Part shown: positions 1 through 7,008 of the stretch, piece after piece
Position numbering within the stretch: the first letter of the stretch is position 1
Layout: every line of letters begins with the position of its first letter
Assembly (NCBI GenBank): GCA_036260415.1
Contig: DASZZX010000222.1
Span: forward strand, 1 to 17,509
Reading direction: 5' to 3'
Origin: DASZZX01 sp036260415
GTDB taxonomy: Bacteria; Actinomycetota; Nitriliruptoria; Nitriliruptorales; JAHWKO01
DNA: 17,509 nucleotides
The notes under the pieces: model-generated
What the model saw: the letters and a program-made list of their open reading frames with translations, nothing else
Told to the model about the DNA's origin: nothing
Database searches by the model: none
Made by a program: the position numbers and the translations under genes

Positions 1-1040
1 CTGCGGAGGGCCTCCACGGCGACATCGCTGCGTGCGGCCACGAGCTCCACCAGGCCTTCCGGTGGGACGTCCGCTGGGAGGCCGAGCGTCCGACGCAGCT
101 CTCCGCGGAGGCCACGCCGCAGGTGCTCGGCCGCTGCCTGCCGGCGGCCGGTGCGCTGCAGCAGGTGGCCGACGGCTACGACCAGCTCCGACGCTGCGAT
201 GGCCGTGGGCAGCGGCTCGGTCACCGGCTCCCCGAGCCGCCGCGACCGCCACCACGTGAGCACCGCGAACGCCACCGCCAGCTGCACCAGCGCCGAGCGC
301 GCGCCGTCGGGGACCAGCTGCTGCAGGTCGCGCTCCCCGGTGCCCGGCGGAGGGGGACCGAGCACGGCCACGACCGTCCCGGGCCGTGGAACCAGCAGGT
401 TGGCCAGCAGCAGGGCATTGTCCGCCTCCGCCAGCGACGCGTTCTGGGCAACCGCGGGCATGCCGAGTACCACCACCTCGCCGCGCCCGACCGGCACGGT
501 GACCATGCCCGCGGCGTCCTCCAGCGGGAAGCACGTCACGGCGTCCTGCTGCTCGATGCTCAGCCGCTGCCAGTGGGGCGCCGCGACCCGATCGACCCCA
601 ACAACGGCGGGCGAGTCGCAGGCCGGCTGGACGTCGATCCCACCCAGGAGATCGAAGCTGCTCGCCCCGACCGCCGTGACCGGCGACAGCGACGAGCGCG
701 CCTCCCCCAGTACCAGGATCCCGCCCGCCTGCACCCACGCGGCGAGCTGGTCGCGGGTCGCGTCGTCGTAGCGGTCCAGCAGCAGGAGGGCCACGTCCGT
801 GTCCGTGTCGGGCGCGCCCGTCAGCACGCGCACGTCGCCGCCGAGGCCGCGCAGGACCTCGACCAGCGCGCGCGTCCCCTGCGGGGCGCTCGAGGCGGGA
901 TCGAACGGTCGACCGCCGTCGGCCGGCGGTCCGACCACGAGCGCGATCAGCACTCCCACCCCGGCGACAAGCAGCGCCACCTGCCACAAGGTCGGCCGCC
1001 AGCGGTCGCTCGGCGTCGTGGGTCGCGCCGGCGCGTTCAC
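1..1040 (-). CDS. DUF4350 domain membrane protein (3' end outside window)
   Basis: I translated this frame by hand from the minus strand: it stays open from a GTG at 1040 to the window edge, about 346 codons. A hydrophobic segment near residues 18-40 is followed by an extracytoplasmic-looking domain containing APQGTRALVEVLRGLGGDV, LLLLDRYDDATRDQLAAWV and a GGILVLGEA stretch, the pattern of DUF4350. A second hydrophobic helix (around LVQLAVAFAVLTWW) precedes a basic, helical C-terminal part. The GTG overlaps the stop of the upstream DUF4129 gene by 4 bases (GTGA), so the two are probably translationally coupled; the ribosome site is weak on its own. In actinobacteria such genes sit between DUF4129 and a MoxR ATPase/DUF58 pair, and those partners are expected beyond base 1. 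The biochemical role of the family is not established; a part in a MoxR-assisted envelope complex is inference. Confidence 0.85.
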   Translation of the reverse strand, partial: MNAPARPTTPSDRWRPTLWQVALLVAGVGVLIALVVGPPADGGRPFDPASSAPQGTRALVEVLRGLGGDVRVLTGAPDTDTDVALLLLDRYDDATRDQLAAWVQAGGILVLGEARSSLSPVTAVGASSFDLLGGIDVQPACDSPAVVGVDRVAAPHWQRLSIEQQDAVTCFPLEDAAGMVTVPVGRGEVVVLGMPAVAQNASLAEADNALLLANLLVPRPGTVVAVLGPPPPGTGERDLQQLVPDGARSALVQLAVAFAVLTWWRSRRLGEPVTEPLPTAIAASELVVAVGHLLQRTGRRQAAAEHLRRGLRGELRRTLGLPADVPPEGLVELVAARSDVAVEALR

Positions 1041-1645
1041 CGCACGCCCGCCAGGACACGGCCGGTGAGGGCATCCAGCCGCTCCCCCTCGGCCGATCCG
1101 GCCGGGGCACCCCCGTACCAGACCTGTTCGAACAGCTCGGTGGCTGCGGCGAAGTCGCCTGCCGCGGCCGGGGCAGCCCCACCAAGCTCGGCGGCGTACT
1201 CGCCTGCCGTGCGGCCTGCGGTGTCCTCCACCAGCCCGCGCTCGGCGAGATCGGCGAGCAACGCCCGGTAGCGACAACGCACGGCATCGCGCCATCGACC
1301 GGCTGCGGCATGCCGCTCGGCGTCGGCACGCCACTGGGCACCGGACCGACGTGGTGGTGCGGTGTCCGGGACGGCAACGGTCGGATCGGTGGTGATGCGG
1401 CGGGTGTGGTGCACCACCAGGGCCACGACGGCGGCCACGGCGAGGGCGACCACGAGCCAGGCGATCACGCTCGAGGCTCCACTCGTCAGCAATCTCCCCA
1501 GCATCTCCGCGAGGAATTCCAGCGCCTCGTTGCGGATCCGTTGACCGAGGCTGGGGGCCGGGCGGCGGAAGTGCGGCTGCTCCAGGACCCGGCGAGTGAC
1601 CTCCTCGACGTGTCCCGCGTCGATCCGCGGCTCCGGGAGCGTCAC
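1037..1645 (-). CDS. DUF4129 domain membrane protein
   Basis: A 202-residue protein. The frame is open much further upstream, but that part is a shadow of the preceding gene. I start it at GTG 1645, two bases after the TAG stop of the upstream membrane-protein gene (1648-1650), which is the arrangement expected of a coupled operon. Residues 1-50 are amphipathic and probably face outside. One strong membrane helix (SVIAWLVVALAVAAVVALVV) follows at about residues 59-78. The cytosolic C-terminal domain carries the DUF4129 hallmarks: WRDAVRCRYRALLADLAERG, then RTAGEYAAEL and FEQVWYGG. It lies between the proline-rich membrane protein and the DUF4350 gene, matching the gene order around Mycobacterium Rv3689-Rv3691. 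The family is often linked to MoxR/DUF58 modules, and its exact function is unknown. No strong Shine-Dalgarno is visible. Confidence 0.88.
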   Translation of the reverse strand: MTLPEPRIDAGHVEEVTRRVLEQPHFRRPAPSLGQRIRNEALEFLAEMLGRLLTSGASSVIAWLVVALAVAAVVALVVHHTRRITTDPTVAVPDTAPPRRSGAQWRADAERHAAAGRWRDAVRCRYRALLADLAERGLVEDTAGRTAGEYAAELGGAAPAAAGDFAAATELFEQVWYGGAPAGSAEGERLDALTGRVLAGVR

Positions 1646-1647
1646 GG

Positions 1648-2913
1648 CTAGCTGGCTCGCGCGCCCGCGAGTTCGGCAGCCATGACCTGCAGGTCGAACC
1701 CCTCCTGGCGGATGCGCCCGTCGAAGTAGATCAGGGTGGACACGATGGCGACGATGGGGACGACCACGAGGTTGGCCAGGAGCCCGCCGACGGCGAGCAG
1801 CGGCCATCCGGCGGACCCCAGCAGGAACGCGCCGATCATCGGGACGGTGCCGAGGGCGGAGCCGAGCAGTGAGGACAGGATCCCGGTCAGCAGGGCGATG
1901 CCCAGCACCGGCCCGTAACGCGGTCGCAGAAGGCGGTACGAGCGGCGCATCGCGGCGACCGCGCCGATGTCCTCCATCACGATGATCGGAGCCACCGCCA
2001 CGAACAGCGGCATGATGAACACGCCGGCCAGCAGCGCCCCGAGCACCGCCAACACGCCCAGCACGATCAGCGGTACCAGCGACGTGGCGACGCCCACCGC
2101 CGCCAGCGCCCCGGCGAACAGCACCGGGATGCCCTCGACGACGTGCACCAGGAACCAGCCGGCGAGCAGCGACCACCAGCGCCGTCCCGCGGCACGCAGG
2201 GCGACGCCCGCGCCGGTGGGCCGCCCGAGGTACGAGTCGCCCACGATGCGTGCCACCGCACCCGCCACGAACGGCAGCACCAGCATCGTGATGAGCGTGG
2301 CCACCAGGCTGGGTAGCGGGTCCCCGCCGACGGTGGCGGGGTCCACGAACGCTGCGGACTGCGGGTCGAGCAGGGCGTCGAAGACCCCCAACGCGTCACG
2401 CTGTACGTAGGCAGCCAAGAGCTGCAACGGCGCGGTGAAGGCGAGCGTCACGACGATCACCGTGGCCGCGTCCGCCTTGAAGAGCTTGAAGGCGCCGTCC
2501 AGGATGTCGCCGAGCGACATCGGGTGCAGGGGGAGCGGGCCGGTTCGTGCATCGCCCGCCTTGGGCAGCGCCCCGTCGCTCCAACCGCCCGGGTCCGGCG
2601 GGGACCAGCGCGGCGGTGGCGGCCCGGTCGGCGGGCGCGACCACCGGCCCGGCGGTGGGCCGGGCGCCGCCCAGGGTGGCGGCCCGGTCGGCGGGCCGGA
2701 TGACGGGCTCGGTGGTGGGCCGGGCGGCGCCAAAGGAGGTGGCTCACCAGTCGGGTCGGACGACGGCCTCGGTGGTGGGCCGGGCGGCGCCCAAGGAGAT
2801 GGCTCTGCAGGCGGGCCGGACTGCGGTCCAGGTGGCGGGCCAGGCGAGGGGTCAGCCGGCCCGTGACGCCCGCCCCGGGGCGATCCACGGTCGGGGTCTT
2901 CACCCTCCTGCAC
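1648..2913 (-). CDS. Proline-rich polytopic membrane protein, GDPD-membrane-domain-like
   Basis: I choose GTG 2913 as the start, giving 421 residues. It is preceded by a good ribosome site (GGGAGGT, about 7 bases upstream), whereas an upstream ATG at 3003 has none that I can see and adds an unnatural-looking leader. Residues 1 to about 120 are a disordered Pro/Gly/Ser cytosolic tail containing four 20-residue repeats. Then comes PMSLGDILDGAFKLFK, the usual opening of the membrane domain often labelled glycerophosphoryl-diester-phosphodiesterase membrane domain; no phosphodiesterase catalytic domain is present. Roughly six hydrophobic segments follow, with MRRSYRLLRPRYG between two of them. 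The protein ends with the family's typical YFDGRIRQEGFDLQVMA. It heads the DUF4129-DUF4350 operon, two bases apart from the next gene. Function is unknown; a scaffold or envelope-stress role is inference. Confidence 0.8.
   Translation of the reverse strand: MQEGEDPDRGSPRGGRHGPADPSPGPPPGPQSGPPAEPSPWAPPGPPPRPSSDPTGEPPPLAPPGPPPSPSSGPPTGPPPWAAPGPPPGRWSRPPTGPPPPRWSPPDPGGWSDGALPKAGDARTGPLPLHPMSLGDILDGAFKLFKADAATVIVVTLAFTAPLQLLAAYVQRDALGVFDALLDPQSAAFVDPATVGGDPLPSLVATLITMLVLPFVAGAVARIVGDSYLGRPTGAGVALRAAGRRWWSLLAGWFLVHVVEGIPVLFAGALAAVGVATSLVPLIVLGVLAVLGALLAGVFIMPLFVAVAPIIVMEDIGAVAAMRRSYRLLRPRYGPVLGIALLTGILSSLLGSALGTVPMIGAFLLGSAGWPLLAVGGLLANLVVVPIVAIVSTLIYFDGRIRQEGFDLQVMAAELAGARAS
2605..2844. repeat. 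60-bp in-frame tandem repeat (4 units)
   Basis: Four consecutive 60-bp units lie inside the proline-rich membrane-protein gene. Each encodes a 20-residue unit that begins PGPPP and resembles PGPPPSPSSGPPTGPPPWAA. Two 22-base stretches at 2616-2637 and 2676-2697 match exactly at a 60-bp offset, and the units starting near 2701 and 2761 are also close copies. Because the unit length is a multiple of three, copy-number changes would keep the gene in frame. Confidence 0.9.
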
Positions 2914-3043
2914 GCAGCCACCTCCCTCGCCGGGGCGCGAGTATCGCCACACCGCGGCGCGGCGGCAACGCTCCTCGACCGCGAAGGGTCGTATCCGAGC
3001 CATCGTGGACCAGCGCCGGCGTCCGCCGCGACGGGCTCAGCCG

Positions 3044-3074
3044 GTAGCGGCCGCCAGCCCGTGCCGGCCGCTGC
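3044..3074. repeat. GC-rich inverted repeat, possible hairpin
   Basis: AGCGGCCG (3046-3053) and CGGCCGCT (3065-3072) are perfect inverted copies separated by 11 bases; a G-T wobble and one G-C pair extend the stem outward. It lies in the 293-bp gap between the end of the secreted-protein gene (3207) and the start of the membrane operon (2913), both on the minus strand. That position would suit a terminator for the former or an attenuating structure for the latter. There is no T-run, so it is not a classical intrinsic terminator. I see nothing else convincing in 2914-3206. Confidence 0.4.
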
Positions 3075-3206
3075 GACCGCGCCACCGCGGCACTGAGCGC
3101 CCCGGCGTGGATCCTGCGGGAGCAGCCGACCGGTTCGGGGCGCCTGCGGTCCGCGACGGGTGCGACGACTCAGGGCATGCCGTTGCGTGACGTCGCTGTC
3201 GAGGTG

Positions 3207-3746
3207 CTACGGCCGAACCTGGATCTGTCCCGCATCGATCGGTCGGAGGCTGCGCACGTTCACACCCGCCGTGTCGTCGCGGAGCTGATCGCCTTGGATG
3301 CTGAACTCGTTGCAACTCTTGGGCGGTTCGTAGTCAGGGATCGTGGTGATCCTGTCGGGCGGAGGGTGTCCTCCTTCGCCGTTGTCCTCGACGGCGAAGA
3401 CGGCGATGCGACCCACTGCGATCGTGGAGGGATCAGATGACTGGGTGATCGGTCCGCTGGCGATGGCGATCCTGTCGCCGACGAACGCGAGACAGTCGAT
3501 CCGGGAGCGCACACGGATCGGGAACGACGGGTTGTTGACCACTGCCTGTCCTGTCACCGTCCCGTCGGGGCGGCGGACGGCAGTGAACGAGAAGGTCCTC
3601 GTCTGCCCGTCACCAACGGTGATGTTCGCGTGGCCGGAGGCGCTCGGGTTGCCATCCGCCGCGGCGGTCGGGGCGAGGAGCGTCAGCGAGACGAGCAGCC
3701 CGGCCAGGGGCAGCACGGCAGGAAGGGATCGAGCACGGCGACGCAT
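3207..3746 (-). CDS. Small secreted protein, post-COAP-like beta domain
   Basis: A 179-residue protein starting at ATG 3746, chosen because GAGGAGGAA lies a few bases upstream and the residues that follow form a textbook signal peptide: MRRRAR, a leucine-rich core, then PTAAADG with probable cleavage near residues 29-31. Any upstream extension of the frame would run into parA. The mature part is about 150 residues with two cysteines (DCLAF and KSCNEF), a possible disulfide pair. Motifs such as GHANITVGDG, FSFTAV, DGTVTGQAVV and VEDNGEGG followed by DRIT resemble a recurrent secreted beta-rich domain sometimes called post-COAP. That resemblance is by pattern only. It sits 65 bp downstream of parA on the same strand and may be cotranscribed, but no functional link is obvious. 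Function unknown. Confidence 0.8.
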   Translation of the reverse strand: MRRRARSLPAVLPLAGLLVSLTLLAPTAAADGNPSASGHANITVGDGQTRTFSFTAVRRPDGTVTGQAVVNNPSFPIRVRSRIDCLAFVGDRIAIASGPITQSSDPSTIAVGRIAVFAVEDNGEGGHPPPDRITTIPDYEPPKSCNEFSIQGDQLRDDTAGVNVRSLRPIDAGQIQVRP

Positions 3747-3811
3747 GGTCTTCCTCCTCACTTGACCTTGGCGCTGAGCCCGGCGGGACGGCACATCTGG
3801 TGTCGGGCGGG

Positions 3812-4786
3812 CTAGCGCGTCGGCTCGCGCGTCAGCACCTCCCTCGCCAGGTCGCGGTAGGCGTCGGACCCGCGGGATCGGGGGGCATAGGTCAGGATCG
3901 GCTCCCCGGCCACGGGCGCCTCGGCGAACCGGATCGTCTTGTTGATGGCGGTCTTGAACAGGACGTCCCCGAACGCCTCGCGCACACGCTCCAAGACCTC
4001 CCTGGCATGGAGCGTGCGGGTGTCCACCATGGTGGGGACGATGCCCTCGACCTCCAGTCGAGTGTTCAGCCGCTCCTGGACCTTCCCGATCGTGTTCATG
4101 AGCAGACTCATGCCACGGAGTGCGAAGTACTCGCACTCCAGAGGCACGATCACTCCGTCGGCCGCGGTGAGACCGTTGATCGTGAGCAGCCCCAGGCTCG
4201 GCGGGCAGTCGATCAGGATGTGGTCGTAGCGGTGGCGCACGCGGTCGAGCACACGCCGCAGGCTCTGCTCGCGCGCGACCTCCTGGACGAGCAGCAGTTC
4301 CGCGGCAGCCAGATCGATGTTGGCGGGCAGCAGGTGCACTCCCGCCACCTTGGTCTCGAGGATCACGTCATCGGGGCTGGTCCCGTCGCCCATCAGGAGG
4401 TTGTAGATCGTGTGCTCGAGACCGTGCGACTCGATGCCCAGCCCGACGCCCAGCGAACCCTGGGGATCCATGTCGACGAGCAGCACCCGGTTGCCCAGAT
4501 CAGCGAGCGCCGCACCCAGGTTGATGACGGTGGTGGTCTTTCCGACGCCGCCCTTCTGGTTCGCCAACGCGATCACGTGCGCGGGGCGACGGACCGGCCG
4601 GCCTCTGCTGGGGACCGCTTCCGCTGGCCGGTCGGCGGGCCGGCGTTGCACGGGCTCGTTCAGGGGGTCCTCGGTGGCTGCCCCGCTCCCGTGGAGCCGG
4701 CCACCCGGGCCGACAGGTCGCTCGCCGCTCTCCCGCCACCGGGGCCGCCGCCCCTGCGCCCCCGGCCTCGGGGTGTCGTCCCTCAT
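3812..4786 (-). CDS. parA: ParA/Soj-type partition ATPase with basic N-terminal extension
   Basis: A 324-residue ParA-family ATPase. The start at ATG 4786 is supported by GGGAGG about 8 bases upstream. Residues 1-70 are a Pro/Arg/Gly-rich, probably disordered extension. The ATPase domain then follows: the deviant Walker A KGGVGKTT with its signature lysine (78-85), Walker A' in VLLVDMDPQGSLG, and Walker B in ILIDCPPSLGLLT followed by VIVPLECEYFALRG. Family members form ATP-dependent dimers that bind DNA nonspecifically and move ParB-bound cargo. No parB, no ScpA/ScpB genes and no TGTTTCACGTGAAACA-type parS are visible, so this is an orphan copy within the window. It may work with a distant ParB or position another cargo. 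The basic extension could add DNA binding, which is inference. A small unknown gene diverges upstream and a secreted-protein gene follows downstream. Confidence 0.93.
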   Translation of the reverse strand: MRDDTPRPGAQGRRPRWRESGERPVGPGGRLHGSGAATEDPLNEPVQRRPADRPAEAVPSRGRPVRRPAHVIALANQKGGVGKTTTVINLGAALADLGNRVLLVDMDPQGSLGVGLGIESHGLEHTIYNLLMGDGTSPDDVILETKVAGVHLLPANIDLAAAELLLVQEVAREQSLRRVLDRVRHRYDHILIDCPPSLGLLTINGLTAADGVIVPLECEYFALRGMSLLMNTIGKVQERLNTRLEVEGIVPTMVDTRTLHAREVLERVREAFGDVLFKTAINKTIRFAEAPVAGEPILTYAPRSRGSDAYRDLAREVLTREPTR

Positions 4787-5176
4787 CGCCTCAGCCTCCC
4801 GGGCGCCCGACCCCCGTCGATCTGTCGACGGACCGACAAGCCGCCGGATCGCTTCGTCGTTTCGCTCGGAGGTCAACGCGCTCGGATGGGCGTCTCGTGC
4901 GGCCCGTCTCACGGCGGGTGGCCGGACCGTAGTCCCCGATGCGGCAAGCGACAAGCCGACCGCCCTCCCGTCCGGGACGGCCGCCGGGTCGGCGGACCGA
5001 CCCTGTGCGTCGGACGTGGGCCGCGCCCGTCGAGGGGTCGTCACCGGGTGCGGTGACGAGGTGCCACCGACCAACCCGGTGTGGCCCGATCGGGTGATCC
5101 AGATGACCCCAACGGAGGACGGCGGACTGGCGCAGCGCGCACCACCCTGGACGAGAGGTTCGGATGGGAGGCGGCG
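4787..5176. other. Gap between divergent parA and a small gene
   Basis: These 390 bp separate the start of parA (minus strand) from the start of the small plus-strand gene. Several frames are open, but none has a recognisable protein sequence or a good start, so I treat it as noncoding. It must hold the promoters of both genes, although I could not pick out convincing -35/-10 pairs in this GC-rich DNA. The one clear structure is the perfect inverted repeat at 5038-5059. Confidence 0.5.
5038..5059. repeat. Perfect 9-bp inverted repeat, candidate operator or hairpin
   Basis: TCGTCACCG (5038-5046), the 4-base spacer GGTG, then CGGTGACGA (5051-5059). The arms are exact inverted copies. It lies 118 bp before the small plus-strand gene and about 250 bp before parA. 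It could be a dimeric-regulator operator or an RNA hairpin; there is no U-tract after it on either strand. Confidence 0.55.
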
Positions 5177-5455
5177 ATGATGGCTCGACGGCACCTGCTC
5201 GGTGCCATGCAGCGGTTGTGCGATGGCCGGCCGACGATCGATGCCGTCGTGGAGGGTGCGACGGACGCGACCGTCCTGCCGCTGCTCGAGGCCGCCTGCG
5301 AACTCCAGTTCGACCTCCAGCTGGGCGGCTCTCCGGCCGCGGGCGACGCCCGGAGGCTGTGCTGGGTCCTGGCCCACGTCTCTCAGGATCGTCGCCAGGA
5401 GGCTCAGGCCGCGGTCCGTCTGATCGACGAGCTGGCCGCTGCCCTCGCCGCCTGA
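5177..5455 (+). CDS. Small hypothetical helical protein
   Basis: A 92-residue product. I start it at ATG 5177, where GGGAGG lies 5 bases upstream; the adjacent ATG at 5180 is equally possible and has 8-base spacing. The upstream part of the open frame looks random. The sequence is rich in Ala, Leu, Arg and Asp, predicted all-helical and soluble, with three cysteines and a C-terminal amphipathic helix (AAVRLIDELAAALAA). I recognise no family. Third-position GC is high and the composition is protein-like, unlike the overlapping frames on either strand, so I favour a real gene. It diverges from parA and ends 67 bp before the end of the convergent ion-channel gene. Confidence 0.55.
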   Translation: MMARRHLLGAMQRLCDGRPTIDAVVEGATDATVLPLLEAACELQFDLQLGGSPAAGDARRLCWVLAHVSQDRRQEAQAAVRLIDELAAALAA

Positions 5456-5522
5456 CCGTCCACCGGGACGCAGGCCCCTCGCGGACCCCTGCCCAGACCC
5501 CCCGGCGGCGCGGCACGCGACC

Positions 5523-6584
5523 TCAGGGGTCCAGCGCTGACCAGTTGCCGCCACCACCGACCACGTGCCTGTCCCACGACCACCGCGCCTGGGTGACGTA
5601 CGACCGCAGGCGTGATCTGCGTTGACGGTCGGACGCCAGCGCGTCGGCGAACGCTGCGTCGGAGACCGTCGGGATGCCGACGCGTCGCATGGCAGCGAGC
5701 TCGGGGATCTCCGGTGGCTCGGCCTCGGGATGCTCGTAACCAGTGTGGACGATGTCCATCAGCTGGTCGACGGCGGCCCGGAAGCTCCGCACCACGACGG
5801 GGTCCGGGCGCACCGCGGGATCGGTGCCGGCGGAGACCATCCCGACCGCCTCGTCGAGTGCTGCGACGCTGGGTGGGAAGGCCGATCCGCGATCGGTCGT
5901 GTGGAAGTAGTGGATGATCGGGTAGGTCAAGTGGCGCTGCGCGGTCATGAGCACGGAGGGGACGAGGTCCTCCACACGCCGCTCGAACGCGCGGAACGAC
6001 GAGCCGTCCCACGCGGACGTGACGATGCTGGACGCGTCGTGACCGAACGTCGATACCAGGGCTCCCAGCTGACGGCGCTCGGTCACCGCCGTGACGACCG
6101 GGATGAAGTAGGTGACGACGAGGGTCACCAGCGCGAGGCCGCTGACGACAGCCACCGCGGTGACCAGCTGCCACGGGGCCCCGTGGGGCGAGTAGTCGCC
6201 GTTCCCCAACGTGAACACGGTGTAGGCGGCGTAGTACGCGCGCCCCACCAGATCGGCCGGTTGCAGTGATCGTGAATCGACGACGGCGGTGGGATCAGCC
6301 GCGAAGATCAGCCACCAACCGGCCCAGAAGGCGGAGATCCACGCCACCGTGGTCGTCACCAGGATCACCGGTCCCGCGACGATCAGCGGTGTGGAGTGAT
6401 CATCGCCGGCCACTCGACGCGCGATCCGCCACAGCCAGTGGGAGAGGCGCTCCGCCACCGGACCGGACCGTGTGCTCGCAGACACGACCGTGGCCAACGC
6501 GTCGACCGTCACCGCCAGGAGCAGCGCAACGCCCAGCGCCAGCAACCACCAGGCCAACGCGTCCCCTTCGCCGTCGCCCTGCAC
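5523..6584 (-). CDS. Ion-channel (K+ channel-like) membrane protein with TLGNGD pore loop
   Basis: A 353-residue protein. Hydrophobic segments lie at about residues 10-34, 65-95 and 138-167. Between the last two is a re-entrant pore loop, RAYYAAYTVFTLGNGDYSP, with the filter-like TLGNGD at 125-130 aligning to the TVGYGD signature of potassium channels. The C-terminal 185 residues are cytosolic and helical, with no RCK/TrkA-N nucleotide-binding motif that I can see. The start is GTG 6584: the frame continues upstream to a TGA but contains no other start codon. No Shine-Dalgarno is evident, so the start is the weakest part of this call. One pore per chain implies a tetramer. The protein probably conducts or senses cations; selectivity cannot be read from sequence because the filter tyrosine is Asn. 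It converges with the small gene at 5177-5455 and diverges from zwf. Confidence 0.82.
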   Translation of the reverse strand: MQGDGEGDALAWWLLALGVALLLAVTVDALATVVSASTRSGPVAERLSHWLWRIARRVAGDDHSTPLIVAGPVILVTTTVAWISAFWAGWWLIFAADPTAVVDSRSLQPADLVGRAYYAAYTVFTLGNGDYSPHGAPWQLVTAVAVVSGLALVTLVVTYFIPVVTAVTERRQLGALVSTFGHDASSIVTSAWDGSSFRAFERRVEDLVPSVLMTAQRHLTYPIIHYFHTTDRGSAFPPSVAALDEAVGMVSAGTDPAVRPDPVVVRSFRAAVDQLMDIVHTGYEHPEAEPPEIPELAAMRRVGIPTVSDAAFADALASDRQRRSRLRSYVTQARWSWDRHVVGGGGNWSALDP

Positions 6585-7008
6585 ACCGGTGATCGCGGCC
6601 CGCGGCCGCTCTCGGCCTGCTGGCGAGAACTGCTCGCGAGGATCGTTGTGGACCGGGACAGGGTACTGACGCCCGTGGCGACGACCGCCTCACCCTCGCG
6701 CACGCGCACGTCGGCACGAGCGCCTGGCCGCGCACGGCAGATCGACAGGTCGGTCGACGTCGGGGGAGCCAGGGATGCCATTGCCGCACGCTCGTCGCGG
6801 TGGCCGGGCCCCTGAAGGAGGTCGCCGACGCACGCTGGCACCGCCGATGCCACTTCGAGGAGGTTCGGCGGGCGACGTCGTAGCCCGCACCCAGCGCTGG
6901 CACGGGTAGCTTCGTCTCGATGGGGTCGGCCGAACGAAGCGCCCAGCTCCGACGCCCGAAGCCAGCCCGCCGACCCTCCGCCAGGGCGAAGGGCCGATAG
7001 GAGTCCCG
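6585..7008. other. Gap between divergent channel gene and zwf
   Basis: These 424 bp separate two divergent starts. Open frames on both strands give low-complexity Arg/Pro/Ser-rich translations typical of noncoding high-GC DNA, and I support none of them. The only clear signal is the ribosome site TAGGAG at 6998-7003 in front of zwf. Promoters for both neighbours should be here, but no hexamer pair stood out. Confidence 0.5.

Noticed and set aside
123..1271. Long plus-strand open frame (382 codons)
   Set aside because: Arg/Pro/His-rich shadow of the minus-strand DUF4350 and DUF4129 genes, which have coherent domains and coupled starts.
2914..3003. Longer start of the proline-rich membrane protein at 3003
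   Set aside because: No ribosome site seen, and the added residues are basic and unlike the family; GTG 2913 follows a strong GGAGGT.
4787..5176. Search for a ParB-binding parS site near parA
   Set aside because: No TGTTTCACGTGAAACA-like sequence is present; the only palindrome is a different sequence.
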